From contig NW_025062377.1 of the NCBI RefSeq assembly GCF_000002995.4, forward strand, positions 1 through 21,151: a stretch of DNA of 21,151 nucleotides. The letters run 5' to 3'. Of this stretch, positions 1-10,464 are shown piece after piece. This stretch comes from Brugia malayi. Taxonomy: Eukaryota; Nematoda; Chromadorea; Rhabditida; Onchocercidae. The first letter of the stretch is position 1; each line of letters starts with the position of its first letter. A model generated the notes under the pieces. It was not told the origin of the DNA. It made no database searches and saw nothing but the letters and a program-made list of their open reading frames with translations. Made by a program: the position numbers and the translations under genes.

Positions 1-8
1 GTGATAAG

Positions 9-14
9 ATTACA
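9..14 (+). promoter_or_regulatory. Possible 3' splice or spliced-leader acceptor ahead of the collagen start
   Basis: TTACAG lies 8 bases before the collagen ATG (23-25). Nematode mRNAs often receive a trans-spliced leader at such an acceptor. This is inference; the window edge hides what lies upstream, and an ordinary cis intron is equally possible. Confidence 0.35.
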
Positions 15-22
15 GGGAAAGA

Positions 23-1552
23 ATGAGCACCAAGTCAATGATTGGTATTGCAACGGCCAGTTGCGCCTGTATCATTGTCATATCAATGGTCGCTGTTTGT
101 GTAATATTAATGAAATAAACAATTTGCATGACGATGTTATGGATGAAATGGGCGTCTTTAGAGTTAGTAATTTTATGAATGTCAAATTTCTAATTTAGAT
201 TTTCATTTTTTTGTTGTTTTATTTGTTTTACAATTTATAGCAAGTTTATTTAAGAATAAATTAAGAAAATGTTAATTATATTGTATTTCGTTTTTTTCAA
301 TAACCATTATCAAACATGAAATGTGATACTATGATAATAGCTATTGAGAATTCATGCGCAAATGATTATGTTTACCGCTAGATTATTTGATCATTTACAG
401 TATTATAAAAAGTTAGAAGTAGATATATGAAATACTATTAGATGAATTAATTAATTATGATAATTATATATATGATAATTAAGAAGGATCAAATTCAATA
501 TTCTTTCAGACAGTTGCAGATGATACTTGGGAAAGAATAGTAATGTTCCCTTTGGTCCAGGTGGTCGTCGACAAGAAAATTTTCTCTCTTTGATTAACCG
601 ATACAAACGACAATTCATTCCACCACCACATTGTCGTTTCGTTTTCAACTTTTAACATTAAATCATAAAAAAAAGAAAATTGAATTAAGCCAAGATTGAT
701 TTTTTTTGAAATTCTAGAAATTATTTGGAGATCAGTTCCATTCAGAAATGTGCAGTTTGGATAAAATGATAAAATTTATTATAGAATGTCAAGCGCGCAG
801 AATTATGTCCACGGGACACCAGGACCACCAGGTGATAAAGGTCTAAGAAGGTATTGATGGACCGATTGGCAACGATGGTAGAGACGGTGCCAGTGGTGTA
901 TCACTGGTAGCGACATATCACTTTCCTGGTGGTTGCATAGAATGTCCTCGGGACGACAGGGACCACCTGGACCTTAATGGTTTAGAAGGAGATTATGGAC
1001 CACAGGACGTCGTGGATCACTTGAATACCGGGTAAAAGTGGACAACGTGGACCAGTTGGACACCAGGTGAAATGGGTGAACCAGGACCTGATGGAGCACT
1101 GGAAGGCCAGGATCACCAGGAAGAGATGGAAAAGCGAGCTTGGACCACAAGGACCGAAAGACCAACTGGACAAGAGACCACCAGGTTTGCCAGGTCCGGA
1201 TGGAAACAGAGGTGCGATGGTGAACCAGGAGAACAGGGAATGGAAGGACGACGAGGAAATGATGGTAGAAAAGGCAATGATGGACGTCCTGGAGCGGGTA
1301 TATTTGACATTTTTTTTTAAGAATTTTTAAAATTACTTAAATTTTTACATTGCTGTTCTTTTTAAAATGTTTAATGATGTATCATCACATTTAACTTTTT
1401 ATGGATAAGTAAGATATTGTTTCGTTCTTCCACTTGACAACTTCATAATTAGATATAATATTTTTAGCTTTGGTAGGCCTGGTCTACCAGACCAGATGCT
1501 CATTACTGCCATGTCACCACGAAGTTCAGCTTACCTAACGAAGATACATTGA
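23..1552 (+). CDS. Nematode cuticle collagen gene, four exons, frame broken by many one-base indels
   Basis: Structural collagen of the cuticle, secreted and cross-linked outside the hypodermis (family knowledge). Exon 1 (23-162) starts MSTKSMIGIATASC with a hydrophobic segment, then INNLHDDVMDEMGVFR in a shifted frame. Exon 2 (510 to about 635) begins TVADDTWERIVMF, completing the cuticle-collagen N-terminal domain, followed by R-Y-K-R (599-610), a subtilisin-type processing site. Exon 3 (785-1297) opens with a Cys cluster and carries Gly-X-Y triplets scattered over all three frames. Exon 4 (1468-1552) encodes the tail with a Cys-x-Cys pair and stop TGA 1550-1552. Splice sites are intact: donors GTTAGT at 163 and GTATAT at 1298, acceptors TTTCAG and TTTTAG. 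I count roughly ten or more frame breaks, mostly lost or gained bases in short homopolymers. It is either a recent pseudogene or a real gene with base-calling errors; I cannot decide from sequence alone. The family is certain, the exact member is not. Confidence 0.8.
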
Positions 1553-1560
1553 CGATAATC

Positions 1561-1590
1561 GACTCTCTCTCTCTTTATATATACATATAT
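1561..1590. repeat. CT then TA microsatellite
   Basis: A short run of CT dinucleotides passes directly into TA/CA-type alternating sequence, within the presumed 3' UTR of the collagen gene. It is simple sequence only. Confidence 0.8.
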
Positions 1591-1706
1591 GCTCATTCAA
1601 ACGGTGACATGGAAATATTAATTTCTTTTTTCTCAACAAATATTTGTCATTCTGATCAAAGTGACGTGGAATTCAACAATTAACAATAATTGATATGATG
1701 AAGCTC

Positions 1707-1728
1707 AATAAATATGGTGCAAAATAAA
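1707..1728 (+). terminator. Poly(A) signals for the collagen gene
   Basis: Two AATAAA hexamers at 1707-1712 and 1723-1728, about 155-175 bases after the collagen stop codon and on the same strand. They would give a short 3' UTR typical of nematodes. Assignment is by position only. Confidence 0.5.
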
Positions 1729-3340
1729 ACATCCATTTCGCATAAATTTTTTCGCTATTTTTGTTTACACTGTACGCTTTTAATATCAGATAAAAAAAAA
1801 AAAAACTAATAATGGAAAATTGATTTCATAAAGTATTTGTGATAATTATAAGAGTTTGATGGTGCAAATGTTAGGTAATTAAACAGTAATAACATAATAA
1901 CAGCTAATGTTAACATATTTAATTCTTTAATATATTACATTAATACTACTCATTAAGTAAATGTTCAAATTTTTCAAAAATTGGTTTATGAAATTCCATT
2001 TTTTTTTCTTCTCCAATTTTTTAATGATTTAGCAAAAAATACACAAATTTCATTGGTTATTAGTAAAAATAAAGAATTTAAAAAAAAAAAAAAGAAAGAA
2101 ATGAGAAGGAAACTAAACATTGACCTTTAACTTAACATGAAAAATCATTTTTTTTTAGACTCTTTGATGGATTTATTGCTATAGATGCTATATTCTTTTT
2201 TTTTTAAACATTATCTCCCTCAATCATATACAGTGATTAAACTGCTTTACTGATATTTAATGAATTAAATAATTTTTAAATTACATTACTGTTAATTATC
2301 AGTAAGATGAATGCAATATCAGCAAAAGAAAATTTCCAACATATCACTCATATATCTATTTTAACTATTATCTTTTCAGAACAATCATTTGTCAAAAATT
2401 TTAATCACTTCGTTTTTGTTTTTTGCTCTCTTATCAATAACTAATCATTGAATATTACCAAAAAAAAAAAAAAAAAAACCCTTTTTAAACATATTAAAAG
2501 CAACTATTAGATGGATTATTTATAAACAAAAATTAGTACAGTTTTAAAAAATATCCCTCAAAATTAACAAAATCATCAAACTTTTTAAAATAACTTTCAA
2601 TATTATTAATACAAAAATCTCTCGGAGGGATCATAATTTTCATATCGATTCGATTCAGGAATTCATTAAATTTAACACAGGACATCTAAACAGAGCGCGA
2701 TCGTAATATCCTGTAAATTCTCTTGCAAATGTTTAGGTTTTGGGTATGTGCTTGAGGTTTGTTTTATTTCACTCTACACGTGTTATCTTTTAAAATTACC
2801 GTACAGAGGTCACGTACGTAAATTTACTCTCCCATACTTCTAACAGTAATACTCTTTAGAAATTAATAGATTCTGTAAAAAAGTTTTTATTTTGGGTGAA
2901 AGGGCCGTGTATTTCAGCACTAAATTGGTTTTCAGTTCTTTCCAATTCAGTTGTTTTGTTTTTTTTTCTCTATAATCTAATATACATTTACACTGCATGT
3001 ATGGATTATTTCCATGTGATTAAACAGTTAGATTCGATTTGATGGTATTGTTTGCTGTATTTTAATATAGTGATTATATTAAAAATGTTAAATTTTTAAA
3101 TCGTTGTCCATTTATTCTTCTATATCTTTTTGCTGTAAAGGTTAAGGGTTTTTTGTAAACGTCTGAAAAAAGCTTAAGCCATTAGAAGTAATCATAGTTT
3201 CGTTTGATTTCTCTCATTCTTTTCTTTTTTTTGACACAATTTCTTAAAGTTATCATTCTTGTGATTTTCTTCAATGATATATTTTTTGTCATATCGTGTA
3301 ACAATTGCTTCAATCAGATTTTCTTGAGAACGCGCAGAAT
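1729..3340. other. AT-rich intergenic region without a recognisable gene
   Basis: About 1.6 kb with many A and T runs, including a 19-base A tract at 2460-2478. Open frames are short, and none carries a motif or a paired splice pattern that I trust. It presumably includes the promoter of the downstream + strand gene, but I see no identifiable element. Confidence 0.6.
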
Positions 3341-6300
3341 ATGGATGAAGAAGAATTACTGTTGGAAACACCGAGTACATTTGTAAGTTTATGCTCATGT
3401 TGCATAGTACCACACGGTATTTTATGCAAAATCTTTTTTCAACTTCTTTGGTAAGCGTGAATACTAGTACTACCATATTTATTTATGAATTGACCTTTCT
3501 TCTGGGTACAAGCTCGATTGTCGGGGAAGTTTGAAATTTGTTGAAAAACAGTTCTCGTGACTCATTATTATCATTGTCAGGATGTTAGTAACTTAAGCGA
3601 GTTGGATGAGTCGGCAATTTTTGGTGATGACGATATTCAAGGAAGAAGAAGCATAAAAGACGAGATTGTGGAACATCATGAAGAAACCGAAGAACTTATA
3701 TATGAATGAAGATTTGGAAGCCGAAAAAGCACCACGTTTATCGAAGTTCACTTCTGAACGGGTATAACTTCCAATATTTGTTATGTCTTTAACTTTTAAA
3801 GTATCTCTTATGATGATACTAGCTTTGAATTTTAGACGATAATGCAGAAACTCTTTGTTGAATGAAGCATCGTCAAAAGGGATGAGCAAATCGAAGTGCT
3901 CCGACAAACAGTGCGTCAGTCAGCAAATCGGTAACACGTTATACTTTCTTATATTCTTCATTATATTCTTTTTTCTTCTTTTCATTCGCGCTTTTTTGTG
4001 TTCTGGATATTTTTTAGCAATAAGTGTTTTGAATTATATAGGAATTCTCAATTGTAATTCGTTTGTTTTGATTAGGAAGCATATTATATTTTGTCATATT
4101 GATACATAATTCCAAGTACTGTTATTTTTTATCCTGGGTAGGAGAAAACTACCAAAATACTATGTAATTTTAAAGGTTAAGCCGATAAGTTTGGAGGATA
4201 ACTTGTCTCGATCATCTCAAGTGCATTCGGTGAAGAACACGACAGGCACAACTCGTGCACCGAAAGTTTTCATTAACCCTCATCACAGAGGCGTTCTGAG
4301 ACCACAAGGATCAACACCACATAGCTGTGAGGACACTTTTTAATTTGATAGTGTTTAATTTTTGATTTGATTTTTTTCGTCTGTTTTCATGAAGCAGTAG
4401 GCACAGCTGAAATTTTTGTATATGTCATGAATTTTTTAGATTCCTGTAAGGTGTCTTTTTATGGTAGTTTTAATGTAATGCCCTGTTTTATGTCTCTTGG
4501 CGTGCATTTTAGCGGATTGAAGAGTTTTTAGCTCTTATTACATTTTTTAAAGAGGGTACTTTGATGAGACAAAGTCTATATCATTGTAGACTTGTAGATT
4601 CCATTAAAATGCTGCAAACAATCAATTTCAGGCTGTTGGAATTTTTGTGTGAGTCTTAGATTCTACAATTGTTATTTATAAGCCTTTTTAATCTTTATTA
4701 AACTATTGCAGTACCGTTGCCATGGGAAGCGGCAGTTAGAGTACCTAGTGTACCAGGTTTACGACATCCGGTAGCCCTTCCACTACCAAACAGTGTCACA
4801 ATGTTGCCACAAGTGTCACATTCAGTCCCTTTTCCTGTAAGTTTTTTTTTTTTTCTGGACACATTGCTAGCATTTTTAAAGGGAAATATCGCTAAGAATG
4901 TAAAGTTTGAAATTTGCGACACAGTTAAGACATTTCTTAGTATTTATAAAATAACAGTTATGATATTGTGTAATACTTTTGTGGACATTCATCGAGAGTG
5001 TTCTTTAACACATGGATTTAAAATGCTAACTATTAACGTTTACCAGCTAGTTGAAGCTATGATTCTTTCGAACAAATTTCATTTAGTTAATCATATTTAG
5101 CGTTTCATAGGTTGCTTTGAAGCTTCGGAAATAAGTCGTCTATATACACTATCGAAAGAATTAAATCTTATATTGTCTTAAAATACCCAAAATACATGAG
5201 TGATTTCCAAATGCCTCGAACAAATGTCATAGATTTAAAGTGTTTCACCGTAATTAAGACTTGTGATCTTTTTAAAACTAGTTATGTATTTAAATTATTT
5301 AGCATTATCCTTCTACATGTATAGTCTGTTAGTTCTAATTTTGACAGATGTTTTAGATTGTTCCATCATCATCCACAGATTTCTCGCGTCCACCACCCCA
5401 AATCATGCCACTTCCAAATTATTCAACACCACCTCCATCTGTTTATTCCTAGTCAGTTTATGGCAGAGTCTCTTGGCTTAATTCCATCCGTTGGACAGTG
5501 GGATCAAATGGTGGAAGGTTTTTTGCGTCGTACAACGGCTCATAGCAGATCTCGTTTCTCACGTTCACCACGTTCTTCCTCTTCTCACGTTCAAGTTTAT
5601 CTCAATAGATACTTTTATTTTGAGTTATTTTGACTAGGAGTGTTGTGACACTTGCCAAGTTGATTAAATCATCTGTAAAATTTAATACAGTAATACCAGA
5701 ACTCAGTTAATTATATAATAAATAATAGGAACAAGTAGAAAATTTTTATTTAAAAGTGCAGGTACACTATGGTGTCATTACAGAAACAACTAAATATGAA
5801 AACTCTTTCTACGGTAAAAAATTTATGAGATTTTAATTCGTAGGTCGCATTCTTATTCATCGCATTCCTCAAGTTCTACAGTATCTTCGCGTTCTTCATC
5901 ACGTTCGCCTTATCGCCGAGTTCATTCACGCAGTCGTCGTTCATCTTCACGTCGTCCGTTCAACCATCGTTCAAGGTTGGAATTTCTAATGTTACTGGTC
6001 ATGTTTCCTAATTGGTGGCACTCAAAACTTCAATATGTATTAAGTTTAGAGGCTTATTATTGAGTTTAGGTTCTATAAGTTTTTTAGTCTAATTACAAAA
6101 AGAAGGTCACGTATACCTTTTATGTATGCTATTTTTTCCTTTTTTTTTCTAATAATATTGATACTCTCAGGAATGAAGTGATACGTCGACGTTCCAGAGA
6201 CCGTTTGAAAAAATCTGGCGATGGTCATAGAGAGTCGGTATACCATTATGATCGTACTAGAAATCGTGCAAATGATGTAGCGAAGCAGGTCAGTGGATAT

Positions 6301-7453
6301 CTCCGAATTTTGTTGTTTCTAATACTTCAGAGGTACTTTTTTTTTGTTTTTGAACTCTTAATTGCTTCAGGAAAAGACTATGGAATGCGCGAAAGCAATT
6401 GGTTTAGACAGTGAATATTTGACAAAGCTGGAGGAGCAGAAAAAAATGCGCGAAGTGATTTACGAAAAAAGAAGAGCGGCGTATTCAAACTGTTCAACGT
6501 CTTGGAGGACCAATTTCTGCATCCGACCAGAAGTCTATGCGGCAGTTGAACCGTACCAGTAATTTCGGTGAACGGCGACTTGAGCACAATCGAAGAATGG
6601 ATGAAGAGCATTCCAGCAGACGAAAATTTGACAGTAGGATGCGAAAACTAGTGGAATTCGAAATGGAAGAAAGGAGCCTGTGAGTGGTACAAGTAGTGAC
6701 GTTTCACGAGAAGCCGTTAACGTTAACCGACTAGAAGCATCAGTTTGTGCGGAAAAAGGTGTAGCTACTAATAGTAGTGTCATACAAAAAATGGAACCTG
6801 CTGTGGTCGGAAATGATCCCAATATGGAGCAAACGGCTGCAAGAGTTACTGCAGTTACATCAGTTCGTCGTGCTAAGCGAGAAAACGAACAGAATCCGGA
6901 GCGAACACGGAAGAAGAAAGCTTATTTGGCTGTTGTTATCAGTTCATTGAATCAGGCTCCGATCAATGTAGACAGAATCAGGATCATTGCTGAGACTATT
7001 GGGCCTACTAAGGTATCGAAGTTTTTATCGTAAACTTTTTAGTAGGGAACTATCTTGATTGAATAGCGAGTTATATATAATTATATAATTAGATTAGTTT
7101 ATATAAATACAATTAAATTAAGCGCTTACTGAATAAAGGATTCTTCCTCCATGCTTAAAAGAACGAAATCATTTCGTTGAAATCTTTAGAAAGTGTGGAG
7201 ATCGTCGGAGAATACCGTATCGCTTATTTTTGAGGAACATGAGAGCGCCAAGAAATTCATGTTTCATTATCACAAGTTTGTTCATTTTTATTATCATATT
7301 TTATACTTGCTTTTATCAGATATGTTATGGTATGTTAGTTTAGCATTTCTTCCCGATCAGACTGTGATTGGAAATTTGAGAATTCACTGCAGGACGGCGT
7401 ACATAGAACAGATGGAAGCATTTTGGAAGAAACATCACGTAGAATTATTTTGA
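3341..7453 (+). CDS. Multi-exon RS-rich, RRM-like RNA-binding protein, tentatively RBM33-like; several frame breaks
   Basis: Proposed exons: 3341-3382, 3581-3761, 3836-3930, 4190-4326, 4712-4836, 5357 to about 5588, 5844-5975, 6171-6288, 6371-7012, 7190-7275, 7361-7453. The protein runs: acidic start (MDEEELLLETPSTF); charged coiled-coil-like stretch (RDEQIEVLRQTVRQ); motif KVFINPHHRG; proline-rich part; two Arg/Ser-rich exons; long charged helix (EEQKKMREVIYEK, RRMDEEHSSRRKF); and a C-terminal RRM-like fold with strand AYLAVVISSL, helix INVDRIRIIAETIG, strand VSLIFEEHESAKKFMF and last strand TVIGNLRIH. The N-P-H-x-R-G motif plus an RNA-recognition end recalls RBM33, an RNA-binding protein, but I rely on memory. 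Exons 2, 3, 6 and 9 contain frame shifts or an in-frame TGA, and the donor after exon 10 lacks one G for the expected phase. Splice sites otherwise look functional, so sequencing error or very recent decay fits best. Confidence 0.6.
3383..3388 (+). other. Intron 1 donor of the RBM33-like gene
   Basis: The perfect donor GTAAGT follows the 14-codon first exon (stop-free, ending in Phe). It fixes exon 1 and supports the ATG at 3341 as the start. Intron 1 ends at the TTGTCAG acceptor before 3581. Confidence 0.65.
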
Positions 7454-7839
7454 TCAGTTAGTAAAGTTTATAGAAGCGTTTGTTGTGTAATGTTCCCTTA
7501 TGAAGTTTCTGGCGAAATTCCTGTAGCTACTATTATTGTAAAGGTATTTACTATCTTAACTTATTAAAAACAAGTGGTGAGAAGATCTGTGTATCCGTTT
7601 ATTGCTTTATTTACATCACTTTTAGTCGAGTAATCCACGGTGTACAACTTGCTGTAACGCTACAAAAATTGTTCGCTAATTTGACGGAACTTCCATGATG
7701 AATGCCTCGGTTGCCGTTGGTGAGATTTGCTGAAATTCTCTTCAACGCACGAAATGAACATTTTTATTGGGTAGCTATTTATTTTGAGCGTTATCTCTTA
7801 AACTATTGGCATTATCATCAAATTTATGAGCTCGAATAG
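7454..7839 (+). other. Coding-like pieces downstream of the RBM33-like gene
   Basis: Beyond the TGA at 7451-7453, shifted frames remain open. At 7490-7543 ATG begins MFPYEVSGEIPVATIIVK, ending exactly at an AAG/GTATTT donor. After a TTTTAG acceptor (next base 7626) one frame reads VIHGVQLAVTLQKLFANL, an amphipathic-helix-like stretch. After two adjacent TGA codons a 41-codon frame (MPRLPLVRFAEILFNARN...) runs to TAG at 7837-7839. These may be further exons of the same gene, a separate gene, or chance. No family is recognised. Confidence 0.3.
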
Positions 7840-9776
7840 CTACAGTAAGAAAATATTTTATAAAACTAATTCAAATGAGATATCCAAATTGGGTTCCATA
7901 TCCACTATGTGTGGTTTTTTTTTTTTTCTTTTAATATGGTCTTGTAAAAGAAATAGTGATTGTAGAGTATATTGATAATCGATAAAGTATTATAATCCTT
8001 GGTTTTTTTATTTTTGATGTAACTGCTTATATTTATATTCAAATTATTTGCACTAGAGAATAACCGTTCTTATTTTTCGATTTTTGATTCCTGGAAAAGT
8101 GTAATTTTGATAATAAGTTTGTTAGTGCTATTTTACTGTTTCAATTATTCCTTAATTGTTTGCATTGATGAACAGTGGATGATTTTATTTTATTATTTTG
8201 TTATCCATTTTTCATTTTTTAAACTAGTTTTTTGTTGGTCTTTGACCTTCTTGCAAGTTTTAAAAGCATAATTTTTCCGAAGCTTGAAATCTCTATTTTT
8301 TGGGAATTTATCAAGTTCTTGCTTACAACCAACAGTAGTTATTGAATGATGAAGTGTTTACTTGCATTATTATTATTTTTTTTTTTTTTTTTTTTTTTGC
8401 TGCATTTTTTTCTTTGCAGTAGATGTTTGACTTTAATCCTCGTAAATTTTGGAAGTCTAGTGTCTTAAAGCTCACAGTTTCCATTCTATGTTTATTTCAA
8501 ATGCGTCCTTCTAACAAAATCTCTTTACATTGACAAGTGAGCGATTTAATATATTCTGATGTTTTGATGTTGTATTTTTCTTTCTTTTAGCACGTAAATC
8601 ATGGTATTTTTTGACTTTACTCCTTACAAATTTCGAAAGCTTAACTTCTCAGCAAGTTACATTCCTCTTCCTATTACTTTATTAAATATTTGTTCCCGAT
8701 ATATTAAACTAAAATATATTTTAAGTAGATCTGGTTGGGTGTTGATTCAAAATGTAATGTTTAACATTTCTGATGATTTACTGCTGGTCATGCGTTTCAT
8801 CCATAATTTCACGTTGTAACAAGTTGTGTTTTGCGTTTAACTTTAACTTTTTCGTAAAGTATCATGATTTTTGCTCGAATCAAGAAGCATTACTTGTATC
8901 TTTCGATTAAGTCGGAATATAATTTGGAGAAAATTGACTTTGTATTGTTTGTTTTTGCTCTTAAAATTCTTGTTATAATTCACAAAAGGGCTTTAGTAAT
9001 TTCAAAAATGGGTGGACCACTGACTGTAGCTGTGAAATTTGATTGTTCGCTTATTATTCCAAGAAACTGTTCCTTTTCGATTACTGTTGTGGTTGAGAAG
9101 CATATTGCTATCATATAAAGTATTGTTTCATGTCACGTTCTCTCCCATTCTATTAAACGAAGTTCGAGACTTCGTTATATTTTTGATATATATGTCACTT
9201 TCAAATAGAATTGTATTAAAGTTCAACTTTTAATTACATACACTTTTTAAAAGCTAGCTTTTCGGACTTTTGTACGCTGTTAAGAGTACATTGAATAATA
9301 TGATTATGTATTACCACAATAACTCTGAATATCTAAATAATCGATTTCAGTTAATTGATTTCTTAATGATATAATGGACAATTTTTGCACATATTTACGG
9401 GTATAAAGAAATCTCAGTTATCATAACATCTTTTTAATTTTCTCATTCCTCTATGCTGCTATTTTATTACTCTCAGTAATATCACTAGCTCATTGTAATG
9501 AGCAAATAAATAATAAATAAAAAATGCTTTTCATTCATGTATTCTTTTTTTATTTGTATACTTTCTTTTCCAAGTACAGTGATACGTACCTCTTGTTGTT
9601 CGCGTATTCTTCAAATCAAAAAAGGTAAACTGTAAAATATGTATACGGGTACTAGAATAAAAATGATTTGGTCGTGTTGTTTCTTTAATACACTGAATGC
9701 TAATTTCTTCTATTCGATCATTGTTTGATGATTGCAAAAATTAATTGTGCTTCTGGATGAATTGGGGGAAAGTTGA
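7840..9776. other. AT-rich region between convergent genes, no gene seen
   Basis: Long T-rich stretches, including a 23-base T run at 8376-8398. The open frames of 60-85 codons near 8600-9230 have AT-driven composition and no motif. Overlapping AATAAA hexamers occur at 9505-9521 (+ strand) but have no identifiable gene to serve. Confidence 0.55.
8376..8398. repeat. Poly(T) tract
   Basis: Twenty-three consecutive T residues in intergenic DNA. It is read directly from the sequence; the true length may differ, because homopolymers are error-prone. Confidence 0.9.
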
Positions 9777-9779
9777 ATG

Positions 9780-10255
9780 AAGGATGTGGTGGAAATTAGG
9801 TTATTGCAGAGGAGACACCATCATGATATGTCTTCATATGACCGAAAATTTGCTCATAAATCAAGAGCTTCGGGATTTGCTTCAGTACACAAGAAACCAA
9901 GTCTGAATGATAGTTTCATACCAAGAATAATCAGTACGAGTGGTTGTTCGTGGAAATCAAGTTTTTCTTTCCAGGAATAACTGACATTTTCCAGAACTGT
10001 CTTGGAGAGGAGCAATAGTGTAATCCGGGCAATTGTGAATATGTAAATTAATATAAAATTCTGTGCTGTAAGTAAAAAAGTCCCATTTGCTGGAACTTGG
10101 GATTTTTCATAAGCGATAGTAAAAATTTTACTGACAATAAATAAAAAAATATAAAGTACAGCATTATTCAAACAAAACGACTTCTAAGCCAAGACGAAAT
10201 GTTCCGCCAGCAACACAATATCAGTATTTAATTCTTTTGGCGATATCGCTGAAAT
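9780..10255 (-). other. Coding-like stretch on the minus strand, unassigned
   Basis: Composition is less AT-biased than in the surroundings. Reading leftwards, a strong acceptor (AACATTTCAG) precedes a frame starting ISPKELNTDIVLLAEHF that meets one TAG, then continues open for 105 codons (10171-9854) with two hydrophobic segments (around FLFIVSKIFTI and FILIYIFTIARITLLLL). A second frame gives VLKQIPKLLIYEQIFGHMK up to TAA near 9788. It lies 0.2 kb downstream of the RED/IK stop on the same strand, where an operon partner could sit. No family is recognised and the frame is not continuous; chance is a real alternative. Confidence 0.25.
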
Positions 10256-10451
10256 GTTGACATTAATTCCTTTAAGAAGAAAACGGTTGGAAAATTAAAG
10301 TCTTGGAACCTCTAGAATTAATGGAAAATAGTGAATATTTAAGATATAGTTCAGTTCAACTTATTTGCTAAATTCGTAACATCTGTCCGCACACCCTTAA
10401 TCTTTTTTTAAGAAACACATTTTAGATAAGGACTCTTATTCTTGCAATGAA

Positions 10452-10457
10452 TTTATT
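10452..10457 (-). terminator. Poly(A) signal of the RED/IK gene
   Basis: AATAAA on the minus strand starts 8 bases after the TAA stop (10467-10465), implying a very short 3' UTR. Confidence 0.6.
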
Positions 10458-10464
10458 GAAAATC

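Noticed and set aside
1..198. 65-codon frame at the left edge read as its own gene
   Set aside because: Its second half is collagen exon 1 after a frame break, then it runs into the intron donor at 163; it is not a separate gene.
974..1310. Proline-rich frames on the minus strand and other + frames over the collagen
   Set aside because: Mirror images of GGA/CCA-type Gly-X-Y codons; no independent start, splice or motif.
8601..9233. Three + strand frames of 64-84 codons
   Set aside because: Hydrophobic composition expected from AT-rich DNA, no splice context and no recognisable domain.
9531..9737. 68-codon minus-strand frame
   Set aside because: No motif, AT-driven codons, no acceptor or donor that joins it to neighbours.
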